Shown: positions 26,073 to 35,470 of the stretch, piece after piece
Position numbering within the stretch: the first letter of the stretch is position 1
How the letters are laid out: each line of letters opens with the position of its first letter
Source: Acidaminobacter sp.
GTDB lineage: Bacteria > Bacillota_A > Clostridia > Peptostreptococcales > Acidaminobacteraceae
DNA length: 48,191 nt
Assembly (NCBI GenBank): GCA_009881125.1
Contig: WXFH01000031.1
Coordinates: forward strand, 1-48,191
Reading direction: 5' to 3'
Program-made: the position numbers and the translations under genes
Notes under the pieces: model-generated
What the model saw: the letters and a program-made list of their open reading frames with translations, nothing else
Database searches by the model: none
Told to the model about the DNA's origin: nothing

Positions 26073-26104
26073 AGAAGCGGAATCGCCTCGGCAATCCCGC
26101 TTCT
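26073..26104 (-). terminator. Probable terminator of clpB
   Basis: A hairpin with outer arms AGAAGCGG/CCGCTTCT and an inner ATTGCC/GGCGAT stem lies just after the clpB stop on the minus strand. The following U-run is short (GTTTGG), so efficiency is uncertain. Confidence 0.5.
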
Positions 26105-26110
26105 ATTTTA

Positions 26111-28726
26111 CTATTCCTGTTCCTCTTCCATTTGGCGATTCTCTTTCTCAATCGCCAGCGCGCCGCCCCGGGCGACCACGGATACCGTATCGCCGTCATT
26201 GATCTCTCCGGCTATGAGGGCCCGCGCCAGTGTCGTCTCAAGGCCGCGCTGCAGATAACGCTTCAGCGGACGCGCCCCAAAGGCAGGGTCATAGCCCTCC
26301 TTTAGGATCAGCGCTTTCGCCGTGTCATACAAGTGAATTTTAATTTCGCGCTCGGACAGTCGTTTTTCAATAGACGCCAGCAGCAGATCGAGAATCTTCG
26401 CAATCTCTTCCCTGATCAGCGGCTTGAACAGTACCGTTTCATCCAGACGGTTGAGAAATTCCGGCCTGAAAGCATGTTTCAGCTCGCTGAGCACCGCGTT
26501 CCTGACCCCCGCCCTCAAATGTCCCTCAGAGTCCACTCCTTCCAGGAGCATTGGGGCGCCAATATTCGAAGTCAGAATCAGCACAGTATTCTTGAAGTCC
26601 ACCGTGCGGCCCTGGGAGTCTGTGATCCGGCCATCATCCAAGATCTGGAGCAGCACATTGAACACATCCCGGTGGGCCTTTTCCACTTCATCAAACAAAA
26701 CAACCGAATACGGCTTGCGGCGCACGGCTTCCGTCAGCTGGCCGCCCTCCTCATAGCCCACATACCCCGGAGGCGCCCCAATCATGCGCGCCACAGAGTG
26801 CTTCTCCATGTACTCTGACATGTCAATCCGGACCATGTTGTCCTCGCTGTCAAACAGCGCCTCGGCCAAAGTCTTGGCCAGCTCCGTCTTACCAACGCCG
26901 GTCGGTCCAAGGAACAGGAACGATCCTATTGGACGGTTCGGATCCTTGATCCCGGAGCGCGACCGCAGGATTGCATCTGCAACCTTCTGCACCGCCTCAT
27001 CCTGGCCAATAACCCGCCCGTGAAGAATCTCCTCCAGCCTCAGCAGCTTTTCACGCTCGCCCTCCATCATCCGGGCCACAGGAATGCCCGTCCAGCGGGA
27101 AACAATTTTAGCAATTTCCTCAGGCGTCACACTCTCCCTCAGCAGCGTGTTCTCGCCACGTCCCTCAGTCTCCAAAACCGCCTGAGTCAGCGCCTTTTCC
27201 AGCGCTGGGATGTCACCATATTTGAGCTGTGCTGCCCTGTTCAAATCATAGTCCCGCTCAGCAGCCTCCGCCTCGTGATGCAGCGCCTCCAGCTGTTCCT
27301 TCAGAGCGCTGACCTTGGAAATGGAGGATTTCTCACTCTCCCAGACCGCCATGAGGGATTTCAGCTCGTCACGCCGCTCAGAAATATCCCGGCGCAGGTT
27401 TTCAAGGCGCTTCAGGCTCGCCTCATCCGTCTCTCTGACCAGCGCTGCCTCTTCAATTTCCATGCGCATGATGTCCCGGCTGACCTCGTCCAGCTCCGTT
27501 GGCATGGACTGGAGCTCCGTCTTGATCAACGCGCAGGCCTCGTCCACCAAATCAATGGCCTTATCCGGCAGAAACCGGTCCGTGATATAGCGGTGGGACA
27601 GGATCGCCGCCTGAATCAGGCTGGCATCGTGAATCGTCACACCGTGATAAATCTCATAGCGCTCCTTGAGCCCCCGCAGAATCGAAATGGTCTCCTCCAC
27701 CGTTGGCTCATCAATCATCACCGGCTGAAAACGCCGTTCCAGCGCCGAATCCTTTTCAATATATTTCCTGTACTCGTCCAGGGTGGTCGCGCCAATACAC
27801 CTGAGTTCACCCCTGGCCAGCAGCGGCTTGAGCATATTGCCGGCGTCCATGGAGCCTTCCGTCCGCCCCGCCCCTACAATATTGTGAATCTCGTCAATAA
27901 AGAGAATAATGGCGCCGTCACTCTTCGACACCTCATCCAGCACCGCCTTGAGCCGTTCCTCGAATTCACCGCGGTACTTCGCGCCCGCCAGCAGCGCTCC
28001 CATGTCCAGGGAATAGACCCGCTTATTCTTCAGGTTTTCAGGCACGTCCCCCCGCACAATCCGCTGGGCCAGCCCCTCGACCACTGCCGTTTTGCCGACC
28101 CCCGGCTCACCGATCATCACCGGATTGTTCTTGGTTTTACGCGACAAAATCCGAATGGTGTGCCGAATCTCCTCTTCTCGCCCTATCACCGGATCCAGCT
28201 TGTTCTCCGTGGCCCGTTTCACCAGGTCCGTCCCGTATTTCTCCAGCGCGTCGTAAGTTCCCTCCGGATTGTCCGTCGTGACCTTCTGATGCCCCCGCAC
28301 TGCCTGCAGGTACTGCAGGAAGCTGTCCCGGCTGATCCCTCGCTGCTCCAGCCGCTGCTTCAGTTCTTTTGGCGCATGGGCAATCAGCCCCAGCATCAGG
28401 TGCTCGACGCTGACGTAGTGGTCCCCCATGGCCTCCGCCTCCTGGTCCGCCTGATTCAGCGCCTTGGTCGCTTCGCTCGAGAGCATGGGCTGGCTCCCCC
28501 CGCTCACTTTTGGTTTTTTGCCGATGGTCTCCCGCTCCAGATTCTGAAGCCCATTCACATCGATCTCCATACGCTTCAAAATGGATGGAATTAGACCCTG
28601 AGGATCCGCCAGCAGCGCCTCCAGCACATGATCCAGATCCACAGTCGGGTTTCCGTTTTCAACGCTTTGATTGATGGCGTGCTGCAACGCCCTCATGGCG
28701 TTTTGCGTATATTTTTCAGGATTCAT
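26111..28726 (-). CDS. clpB: ClpB disaggregase
   Basis: An 871-residue AAA+ chaperone that works with DnaK to dissolve protein aggregates. It shows a Clp N domain (residues 1-145), the first AAA domain with Walker A GEPGVGKT near residue 205, a coiled-coil middle domain (about 410-530), and a second AAA domain with GPTGVGKTE near residue 605. Length and order match ClpB rather than ClpC or ClpA. GAGGTGA precedes the ATG. No CIRCE element is visible; a ribbon-helix-helix gene lies 36 nt upstream in the same direction. Confidence 0.96.
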   Translation of the reverse strand: MNPEKYTQNAMRALQHAINQSVENGNPTVDLDHVLEALLADPQGLIPSILKRMEIDVNGLQNLERETIGKKPKVSGGSQPMLSSEATKALNQADQEAEAMGDHYVSVEHLMLGLIAHAPKELKQRLEQRGISRDSFLQYLQAVRGHQKVTTDNPEGTYDALEKYGTDLVKRATENKLDPVIGREEEIRHTIRILSRKTKNNPVMIGEPGVGKTAVVEGLAQRIVRGDVPENLKNKRVYSLDMGALLAGAKYRGEFEERLKAVLDEVSKSDGAIILFIDEIHNIVGAGRTEGSMDAGNMLKPLLARGELRCIGATTLDEYRKYIEKDSALERRFQPVMIDEPTVEETISILRGLKERYEIYHGVTIHDASLIQAAILSHRYITDRFLPDKAIDLVDEACALIKTELQSMPTELDEVSRDIMRMEIEEAALVRETDEASLKRLENLRRDISERRDELKSLMAVWESEKSSISKVSALKEQLEALHHEAEAAERDYDLNRAAQLKYGDIPALEKALTQAVLETEGRGENTLLRESVTPEEIAKIVSRWTGIPVARMMEGEREKLLRLEEILHGRVIGQDEAVQKVADAILRSRSGIKDPNRPIGSFLFLGPTGVGKTELAKTLAEALFDSEDNMVRIDMSEYMEKHSVARMIGAPPGYVGYEEGGQLTEAVRRKPYSVVLFDEVEKAHRDVFNVLLQILDDGRITDSQGRTVDFKNTVLILTSNIGAPMLLEGVDSEGHLRAGVRNAVLSELKHAFRPEFLNRLDETVLFKPLIREEIAKILDLLLASIEKRLSEREIKIHLYDTAKALILKEGYDPAFGARPLKRYLQRGLETTLARALIAGEINDGDTVSVVARGGALAIEKENRQMEEEQE

Positions 28727-28762
28727 TCAAATCACCTCATTTATATTTACATGTTTGAGATT

Positions 28763-29497
28763 CTAACGGTTGGCTTTCATTAATTCAAAATAGAGTTTTT
28801 CCAGAGATGGCTCAAAGCCTGGCCCGCCTTCCTCTCTTCCAAAGTAGAGATTAAGCGACCGGTTGATCCATTTACAAGTGTTGAGCAACAGGTCCGCCAC
28901 CTCTTCACTGGTGGTTTCCAGCGCGTTGAAGCGGTATTGGCGGATGAACCGGGTGCCGTCGAAGGCCGTTACCGGCGCTCGGCCCAAATCAGATGGCATT
29001 GATTTGACCCTTCCCCACGACTCGACAGTCATTGCCTCAGGAAGTGGTGATTTCGCCATCCCCTCTCGCCGAGCCATGTGCAGTTTCAGAACTTCCATGT
29101 TGTCCAGCCGCATGAAAAAGTCCTTAAGCAGCGACAGCAGAGCCGATGAAGTCGTCCTCGTCGAAATTCTGAGTGTCGCCGTCAGCCACTGCTCTGACAT
29201 GCTGAACTGAATCTGAAACAGAATTTTTGGTTGATACCTGTAGGTCAGGGCTGTGCGAAATTCAACAGCGTTGTCTGCAACATCCTGGAGGACAGAAACC
29301 GTATGGAGCATAGCCATGCGTTCGTTCAACATCCCCACAATTTCCGAAAAACGAATCGATGGAAGATCTATCCCATAATGCCTTGCCAGCAGGTCATCAA
29401 TGAGCTGAGAACGGCTCTTCCCCGTTCGCGCGCATTCTCTGTCCACCTTGGAAACCGTCGCGTTAGACAATACTAAGCTGATGATGCTCTTTGACAT
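28763..29497 (-). CDS. Ribbon-helix-helix protein of unknown function upstream of clpB
   Basis: A 244-residue protein. The first 45 residues (ISLVLSNATVSKVDRECARTGKSRSQLIDDLLARHYG) fit a CopG-like ribbon-helix-helix DNA-binding domain. The remaining 200 residues are a soluble domain that I do not recognise. The ATG at 29497 is chosen for its AGGTGA site; the frame opens at 29527. It lies 36 nt before clpB, so it may be co-transcribed and could regulate the unit, but that is inference. Confidence 0.75.
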   Translation of the reverse strand: MSKSIISLVLSNATVSKVDRECARTGKSRSQLIDDLLARHYGIDLPSIRFSEIVGMLNERMAMLHTVSVLQDVADNAVEFRTALTYRYQPKILFQIQFSMSEQWLTATLRISTRTTSSALLSLLKDFFMRLDNMEVLKLHMARREGMAKSPLPEAMTVESWGRVKSMPSDLGRAPVTAFDGTRFIRQYRFNALETTSEEVADLLLNTCKWINRSLNLYFGREEGGPGFEPSLEKLYFELMKANR

Positions 29498-29526
29498 GGT
29501 CTCACCTGCCTTTCGGTGTCTTTTCA

Positions 29527-29575
29527 ATTATATTTTGTCACCAAATTAATACTTTGTCAACGATATTATTAATAC
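29527..29575 (-). promoter_or_regulatory. Possible promoter/operator of the RHH-clpB unit
   Basis: TTGACA (29560-29555) precedes CAAAAT by 17 nt and a perfect TATAAT by 22 nt. Two ATTAATAC repeats (29545-29552 and 29568-29575, 23 nt apart) overlap or flank it and could bind the ribbon-helix-helix protein. Confidence 0.4.
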
Positions 29576-29596
29576 GAAATACAAATTAAAGGTTAG

Positions 29597-29693
29597 GTGT
29601 CTGTCCCTAAAATTGATTGAGTGTCTGTCCCCAAAGTTGATTGAGTGCCTGTCCCCAAAGTTGATTGAGTGCCTGTCACTCAGTCAACTTTGG
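29597..29693. repeat. 24-bp tandem repeat ending in a large hairpin
   Basis: Three adjacent 24-nt units (29597, 29621 and 29645; core CTGTCCCCAAAGTTGATTGA, first copy with two changes plus a T/C variation) and a partial fourth. The last part folds into a 17-bp hairpin (29655-29671 with 29677-29693) with a 5-nt loop. The unit carries the CTGTCCCC-type sequence common in clostridial intergenic repeats. Confidence 0.75.
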
Positions 29694-29784
29694 TACCAGA
29701 GCTTCGTAATATTTTTGTAACATTGATCCCGATCCCAATGATTAGCGGTCGAGTCCTTGCTGCTCTTAATTTTCATTTCAAAAA

Positions 29785-29810
29785 CAAAAAAACAGACCCA
29801 CCAGGTCTGT
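29785..29810 (-). terminator. Terminator after the DUF4163/3298-like lipoprotein gene
   Basis: A 7-bp stem ACAGACC/GGTCTGT is followed on the minus strand by TTTTTTT. It lies 30 nt after the lipoprotein gene stop. Confidence 0.85.
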
Positions 29811-29839
29811 TACCCATAAGGTCTGTTTCAACTAAGCTT

Positions 29840-30715
29840 CTATGGTTTTAATTCCACTTTACCTTCTGTCACTTCAGCCTCAACTTCTGCGTCATCAGCT
29901 TTCCAAGGCATTTCTTTGAAATACGGCATTAGTTCTTCCAGTGGGACAGAGATCACATTGTACACCGCTGCTTTGTCGTTTTCCAAATAGAAAAAGTTGA
30001 GATTCTCCGCTTCAAAATAAATACCAAGCCAAGGTCCGAATTCACTCGCAAAAGTTTCATCCGCACCTTGAAGCAGCGCTGTGAGCGCCTTCTTCGACAC
30101 CTCATCATTCAGGAACAAAGTCGATGCGTTAATCTCCCTGGACGTGCCCGCAACGAGATTTACAGAAAACATGACATCATAAGTGCTCTTCTCATGAGGC
30201 TGCAGTCCTCTGACCACCACAGACAGGATCTCATTATCCATTCGCGTGATCTCATAATCCAGAGTGACCTGATCCCCATCATCGTTCGCCGAGACTACAT
30301 AGCCATTAACCGCTGAAAAAATCGCGTCATTGATCTCATTTTGAAGCTCAAGATCGCCTAGGCCTTCAATGATTGGGTACCTCACCTCAGCCTTTTCAGA
30401 TCGAATCCACGCTTCCTTTTGTCCATAACCCGCCGCCTGGGACTCCCCCGCCATTCTGTATGCAGGTTCACCACCCGTCAAATTTTCTGCGTCTGCGGCC
30501 ATCATGCTCTGAACCACTTCGCCCTCAGCCGCCACTTCCGCCTGATCAGCCGCGTCCTGAGCCGCCTCTTCTGCCAATATGCCAACTGTTGAGCCTTCGG
30601 CAGAACCCTCCGGCGCTTTCTTTGCTGCTTCATTATTTTGAGCGGCGCATCCTCCAAGGAAAACAACCGCTGATAAAATCATCCCAAGCAAATGAATTAA
30701 TTTTTTCGTACGCAA
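29840..30715 (-). CDS. Predicted lipoprotein, DUF4163/DUF3298-like (RsiV/PdaC C-terminal type)
   Basis: A 291-residue predicted lipoprotein with signal peptide and lipobox (LGGC, cysteine near residue 23), then an Ala/Glu-rich linker to about residue 95. The C-terminal part (EVRYPIIEGLGDLELQNEIN onward) resembles the DUF4163/DUF3298 module of RsiV and PdaC-type envelope proteins. The start is TTG at 30715, with GGGAGGTG 7 nt upstream. The role is likely at the cell surface; the ligand is unknown. Confidence 0.75.
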   Translation of the reverse strand: MRTKKLIHLLGMILSAVVFLGGCAAQNNEAAKKAPEGSAEGSTVGILAEEAAQDAADQAEVAAEGEVVQSMMAADAENLTGGEPAYRMAGESQAAGYGQKEAWIRSEKAEVRYPIIEGLGDLELQNEINDAIFSAVNGYVVSANDDGDQVTLDYEITRMDNEILSVVVRGLQPHEKSTYDVMFSVNLVAGTSREINASTLFLNDEVSKKALTALLQGADETFASEFGPWLGIYFEAENLNFFYLENDKAAVYNVISVPLEELMPYFKEMPWKADDAEVEAEVTEGKVELKP

Positions 30716-30854
30716 CCGAACACCTCCCTTACTCCATCATAATACCCTAAAAGGATTAAAAAAGGGTTAAGGGATTGAAAGTAATTCAAATTTTGTTTCA
30801 CTTCATTTCGAAAGAGGGGATTGATAGATACTAGCCGCTGACACCGACGTCTTC

Positions 30855-30897
30855 CAAAAAAGGAAGGCCGATGGCGCACCAGTGCCATCAGCCTTCC
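30855..30897 (-). terminator. Terminator of pepF
   Basis: A 14-bp stem (GGAAGGCTGATGGC with its near-complement) followed on the minus strand by TTTTTT, 34 nt after the pepF stop. Confidence 0.9.
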
Positions 30898-30930
30898 TAC
30901 CTTTTCAAGGGGCTATTCCCTCTTCAAGAG

Positions 30931-32727
30931 CTATTCCCTCGTCAACCGATCAAACTCCTCCACCAGCTCACTAAACCGCTCCAGCGCCTGATCCACCGGC
31001 ACCCCGGAAGCCATGTCCGCCCCCGCGCGCTTCAAAATCTCAATAGGGTACGCACTGCGCCCCGCACCCAAAAACTCCAGGTAACGCGCCGCCGCCCCTG
31101 GCTCCTTGTCCAGGATCGCCTTCGACAGCGCGATCGCCGCCGAGAAGCCCGTGGCATACTGGAAGACGTAGAAGTTGTAGTAGAAATGCGGGATCCGCGC
31201 CCACTCAATGGCAATCTCGTCATCAATGACCACGTCCGGCCCGTAATACTTTTCGTTCAGGCTGCGGTAGAGGGCCTTGAGACCATCGGCAGTTATCGCG
31301 CCGCCCGCCTCCACTGCCCCGTGGATCTCACGCTCAAACTCCGCGAACATGGCCTGCCGGAACACTGTGGTCCGGAACTGGTCCAGATAGTGGTTCAGCA
31401 GGTGCAGCCGCTCAGCCTTGTCCTTCACGCGCTTCAGGAGATAATCGTTGAGGAGCGCCTCGTTCGTAGTCGACGCCACTTCCGCCAGGAAAATGCTGTA
31501 GTGCCCATAAAGATATGGCTGCCGATGGTGAGTCATATAACTATGCATCGAGTGCCCCATCTCATGGGTGAGCGTAAACACGCTGTCGAGGGTCCCCTGG
31601 TAATTCAGCAGAATGTACGGCTTCGAGTCATAAGTCCCCCAGGAATAGGCGCCGCCGCGCTTGCCGGCATTCTCATAAACGTCAATCCAGCCCTGGTCAA
31701 AGGCAGACCTTACCGTCTCCACATACTCCGCTCCAAGGGGCTCCAGGCTTTCAATCACCTGTGCCTTGGCCTCTGAGTAATCCATCTTCTTCGTCACCGA
31801 AGGAATCAGCGGCACATAGAGGTCGTACATGTGCATTTCTTCAAGTCCCAGAATCCGCTTGCGAACCGAAATATACTGGTGAAGCTTTGGCAGATTCCTG
31901 TGAATGGCCTCAATCAGCTGGTCATACACCTTCACCGGCACATGATTCTCAAAGAGCGCCGCCTCTCGTGCGCTCTTAAAGTTTCTCGCCCTGGCGAAAA
32001 ACTGGTTTTTCTTGACCTCCGCCTGAATCAGGCTCGCCATGGTGAAAATGTGATCCTGATAGCACTGATAGTAGGCCTTGAAGGTATTTTGACGAAGGGT
32101 GCGGTCCTGACTCTCCATAGTAGGAATGAAATTGCCATGGGTGAGCTGAATCTTGTTCCCCTCAGCATCCTCGACAACTGGGAACTTCATGTCCGCCGCG
32201 TTCAGCATCTCAAACACGGTGCTGGGCGCAGAAGCCAGATCACCCGCCATAGCGAGGAGCGCCTCTTCTTTTTCAGAAAGGGTATGTGCCTTAAACCGTA
32301 AAATGTTATCCAGGTATTGTTTATACTCCGCCAGAGGGCCAGCGCCCATGTACAGGTTCATGATGGCTTTATCAATCGCCATAATCTCCGGCACCAAAAA
32401 CGCCCCCGCTTCCTGGGCAGCCACGGACAGGGATTCCATCCTGGACACCAGCGCCTGGTGCTCGCCAATCCGGGTGTCTTCATCCAGCTGCATCTTCGCG
32501 AAGGTATACAAATTGGAGATTCTTCTGGACAGCGCCAGTTCCGCGTCAATAGCGCCCCTGAGGGTGTCCGCGGATTTGCCGGTCTTGCCCTTAAAAGCGG
32601 CCAGCGCTTCTATCAGCTCACGCGTCCCTGAAAATTCCTGCTCCCAGGCCTCCACATCCGGGTACATTTCCCGTATGGCCCACCGGTGCTCCACCGGGAT
32701 GTCTTGTCGTTCAGACAATGTATTCAC
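30931..32727 (-). CDS. pepF: Oligoendopeptidase F (M3 family)
   Basis: A 598-residue zinc metallopeptidase that degrades cytoplasmic oligopeptides. The zinc motif HEMGHS is near residue 385, followed by the glutamate ligand in EVASTTNEALL. The GTG at 32727 (MNTLSERQDIPVEHRW) is preferred, with AAGGAG upstream; it agrees with the usual N-terminus of about 600-residue PepF proteins. The open frame reaches 32847, but those 40 residues look non-coding. A strong terminator follows. Confidence 0.93.
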   Translation of the reverse strand: MNTLSERQDIPVEHRWAIREMYPDVEAWEQEFSGTRELIEALAAFKGKTGKSADTLRGAIDAELALSRRISNLYTFAKMQLDEDTRIGEHQALVSRMESLSVAAQEAGAFLVPEIMAIDKAIMNLYMGAGPLAEYKQYLDNILRFKAHTLSEKEEALLAMAGDLASAPSTVFEMLNAADMKFPVVEDAEGNKIQLTHGNFIPTMESQDRTLRQNTFKAYYQCYQDHIFTMASLIQAEVKKNQFFARARNFKSAREAALFENHVPVKVYDQLIEAIHRNLPKLHQYISVRKRILGLEEMHMYDLYVPLIPSVTKKMDYSEAKAQVIESLEPLGAEYVETVRSAFDQGWIDVYENAGKRGGAYSWGTYDSKPYILLNYQGTLDSVFTLTHEMGHSMHSYMTHHRQPYLYGHYSIFLAEVASTTNEALLNDYLLKRVKDKAERLHLLNHYLDQFRTTVFRQAMFAEFEREIHGAVEAGGAITADGLKALYRSLNEKYYGPDVVIDDEIAIEWARIPHFYYNFYVFQYATGFSAAIALSKAILDKEPGAAARYLEFLGAGRSAYPIEILKRAGADMASGVPVDQALERFSELVEEFDRLTRE

Positions 32728-32927
32728 AATCTTTCGTCTCCTTCCAATTCCAGTCCCTCTGGGGATTCCCAGGGTTACTGTCTTGAAAATTTTTCTGTAT
32801 GTTAGTGTATACCTTGCTTGAGGTCCTGCGAAACAAAATGATGCCAATTTTTGAGACTTTCTTAAGTTTCGAGTGGTATAGTAAATTTAGATCTTTATCT
32901 TTTTTAACGAAAGGAAACTGTGAGATT

Positions 32928-34532
32928 ATGATACAGCGACTATTGGGCTCATTGAGACATTTTGGCCGTTCAGGCCCGCTTCAACCCTTCAACCAGTTCA
33001 AATCCTCCAGCCGGTCAGGCAGTCGTCTGCTGTCCAGTCTGCTGATCCTTCTGATCCTGAGCATCTCGGCGCTGCTGGGGGCCTGTAAGGCGACGCCCCC
33101 GGAGGAGGTTGAGGTGGAGGCACCGGAACCATCGGCAGATACTGTACTTGAAGAAGCGCTTTACAACCTGATGGCCGAAGACGCAGAGCTCGACGTGGTC
33201 ACGGCAGCTTGGCTTAAGGCCCTGGAGGCTGCCGAGGACGAGCAGGCGAAAGACAGGCTCACCTCCCGCTGGTTCGATCACGCCAAATACAAGACCAGCG
33301 TGCTGTCGCGGGCGCTGTACAGCGAAGACGGCGACATGGGGAGCCCTCTGTTTGACGTCTATAACACCCTGTTCGAGCGCCAGTGGGATGCCGCCAAGAT
33401 CAAGGATATTGAGGATCCGGCGCTGCGCAGGTACTTCGAGGTCCTGGACCAGAGCTACATGCGCATGGTCGAGTACGGCGAGTACGTGGGGCCGGGCTTC
33501 GATTTTGACCGCCTTTCAAAGCTCAGTGCTTTGGCCGATGGTTTCAAAACCTACTTCAGCCTCTCCTCTTCCTATTACGGTTTCCTGACGGAGTCGTACC
33601 AAACGGGACTCCTGCCGTACAACGCCTTTGTCGATTACACGCTGAAGGTGGAGGAAGCGCTTGAAGCGTCGGCCTCGCCCTACCAGACCGTCTACCTAGA
33701 GCCGCTGCTGAGATGGTCCTACAGCATGCTGTTTTCCGGCACCATGGGAAGCGGCCCCTTCAACTATGAGACCAACACACTGAATCCGGAATTTGAGGAC
33801 CTGCTTAAGGGCGCTATTGAAAGGGCACCTGACAGCGGCCTCGCTGAGCTCGCCTCGAAGGTCATAGACCTTCCGGACGGCTCCGACGCCTCAGAGTACG
33901 CCTATGTCGACGCGGTGCAGAACTTCAGGCGCTTTGGGTTTGATTCCCCTAAGGGCATTAAAGCTATATACAATTACAAGCACCCGACGTTCTACGAGTC
34001 CCGCCCGGAGCTGTTTGGCTTCGAAGATCCCCAGGTCATGGCGGCTCTGGAAGGCAATTTGAACTCAAGCTTGGAAGAGCTCAAAGAGAAAGTCGCCTGG
34101 GGGCAGAATCCCAAGGCGTCCTACAACCTGGGATTCTACCTTGAGTTCGCCAACGACCGCTGGGCCAGCTTTCAGCTGGCTGCGTCCTCCTTTGATCCGG
34201 AGACCGAGGTCAACGTCAACTATAATGAACCGGCCGTCTTTGATCTGACCACTGGCAAGCGGGTAACACTGAATGAGTTCCTCGGGGATCCCAGCGGCGC
34301 GGCTGCAGACAAGCTTGAAGCCATCCTCATTGAGCAGGCCAAGCAATACATGGATCTGCCCTCCACAGTTCAGGTAGACTTGAGCCAGCGCTTCAGTCTG
34401 GGAGAAGATTATATCCTGGCCATGCTGCCGCCAAAGACACTGTCTGAGGCCCAGGCCTATGATATGTTTGTGGATGTCCGGTATGGGCTGGCCTTTCCTG
34501 AGGTGGATGTCCGGGCGCGGCTGCTGCCTTAG
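32928..34532 (+). CDS. Predicted lipoprotein of unknown function
   Basis: A 534-residue plus-strand protein. After a basic stretch (residues 1-34) come a hydrophobic segment (about 35-50) and a lipobox ending LLGAC (cysteine near 54), then a Pro/Glu-rich linker. The large mature domain is rich in aromatic and acidic residues and I do not recognise it. The ATG at 32928 has AAAGGAAA upstream at slightly long distance; the frame stays open further upstream to 32799. It is divergent to pepF. Confidence 0.75.
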   Translation: MIQRLLGSLRHFGRSGPLQPFNQFKSSSRSGSRLLSSLLILLILSISALLGACKATPPEEVEVEAPEPSADTVLEEALYNLMAEDAELDVVTAAWLKALEAAEDEQAKDRLTSRWFDHAKYKTSVLSRALYSEDGDMGSPLFDVYNTLFERQWDAAKIKDIEDPALRRYFEVLDQSYMRMVEYGEYVGPGFDFDRLSKLSALADGFKTYFSLSSSYYGFLTESYQTGLLPYNAFVDYTLKVEEALEASASPYQTVYLEPLLRWSYSMLFSGTMGSGPFNYETNTLNPEFEDLLKGAIERAPDSGLAELASKVIDLPDGSDASEYAYVDAVQNFRRFGFDSPKGIKAIYNYKHPTFYESRPELFGFEDPQVMAALEGNLNSSLEELKEKVAWGQNPKASYNLGFYLEFANDRWASFQLAASSFDPETEVNVNYNEPAVFDLTTGKRVTLNEFLGDPSGAAADKLEAILIEQAKQYMDLPSTVQVDLSQRFSLGEDYILAMLPPKTLSEAQAYDMFVDVRYGLAFPEVDVRARLLP

Positions 34533-34585
34533 GCAGGTGCAACAAACAACCTCGATAAAACTTACCCCCGCAAGGAGGCTACAAC

Positions 34586-35353
34586 ATGTCTGCTGCCAGG
34601 AAAACTATCACCGTTCAGGTCGGCTGCCGCACGGAATGGCGCGCGCTGGAAACCGCGATTGACGCCGTATCGTCGCTGGTGCCGGAGGGCCTTGGGCCGT
34701 TCTCACAATATCACAGCATGACCCTGGAGGGTGTTGACCTCCTTCTATTTCAAGGCGGCCCTTCCAAAACAGTGGCCGGCGCTGCCTGCCAGCATGCCCT
34801 TTCCACCCACAGACCCGACCTGCATGTTATGCTGGGGACCTGCGGTGGTGTCAGCGGGAAGCCTGAAGTTGGCGGCCTGATGTATGCGAGCAGGGCGGCG
34901 CAGTATGACTGTATTGACCGCCTCTGCGACACCAATGATTTTTTCTACGACGCCTATGATGTCCATATTGACAACCACTGGATCAGGGAGGTGTTGGAGC
35001 CCCTGGGTCTAGTCAGCGGCACGGTAGCCACGGCAGATCAGGATATTGATTTTACCGTTAGAAAGACCTTGCTGGCTCATGATGCCGATGTCGCCGACTG
35101 GGAATCCGCCGCCGTCGCGCTGGTCTGCCACCACAATCATGTGCCAGTCCTGATCCTGAGGGGCGTTTCGGACATTCCGGAGGAAGACTTGTCCCAAGTG
35201 GATCAGGCCGAGAGCTTTCTTAACAAGACGCCTATGATTATGAATGCCTTTGCCGGGATCCTGCCCGCGATCGCCAAGCAGCTCACCCTGCGTCAACCCC
35301 TGCGAAATACCAGAATTCCGCTTTATGCCAAACCCTTTGAGTTGTTGTTATAA
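34586..35353 (+). CDS. MTA/SAH nucleosidase-like protein (nucleoside phosphorylase superfamily)
   Basis: A 255-residue member of the PNP/UDP phosphorylase superfamily. The residues expected for MTA/SAH nucleosidases are present: an N-terminal glutamate (GCRTEWRAL), a glutamate in DWESAAVA (usual form DMEGAA) and an aspartate in LRGVSD. The GTCGGVSG glycine loop replaces the usual GxAG form. It could cleave methylthioadenosine, S-adenosylhomocysteine or a related nucleoside; substrate is uncertain because of the divergence. AAGGAGG precedes the ATG. A terminator follows directly. Confidence 0.8.
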   Translation: MSAARKTITVQVGCRTEWRALETAIDAVSSLVPEGLGPFSQYHSMTLEGVDLLLFQGGPSKTVAGAACQHALSTHRPDLHVMLGTCGGVSGKPEVGGLMYASRAAQYDCIDRLCDTNDFFYDAYDVHIDNHWIREVLEPLGLVSGTVATADQDIDFTVRKTLLAHDADVADWESAAVALVCHHNHVPVLILRGVSDIPEEDLSQVDQAESFLNKTPMIMNAFAGILPAIAKQLTLRQPLRNTRIPLYAKPFELLL

Positions 35354-35356
35354 AAA

Positions 35357-35392
35357 AAAATGTGCCTGCGACAAAAGTCGCTGGCATATTTT
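35357..35392 (+). terminator. Terminator after the nucleosidase-like gene
   Basis: A hairpin TGCC-T-GCGAC / GTCGC-T-GGCA with an AAAA loop is followed by ATATTTTTTG on the plus strand. An A-run on its left side could let it also act in the minus direction for the lipoprotein gene ending at 35471. Confidence 0.75.
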
Positions 35393-35470
35393 TTGATTTG
35401 GAAGAAAAGCGGTGTCTGCGGCTTACGCCTATCGACCCCGAGTTTCAAACAGACCCCGAGTTTCTGCATC

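Noticed and set aside
27020..28594. 524-codon plus-strand open frame
   Set aside because: It is antisense to clpB; the sequence is Arg/Leu/His/Gln-rich and carries no domain, as expected of a frame shadow in GC-richer DNA.
29597..29693. Possible CRISPR array
   Set aside because: The 24-nt units are contiguous, with no unique spacers between them and no cas genes nearby.
32799..32927. Longer N-terminus of the plus-strand lipoprotein
   Set aside because: The signal peptide and lipobox are positioned correctly only if translation starts near 32928; the extension runs into the pepF start region.
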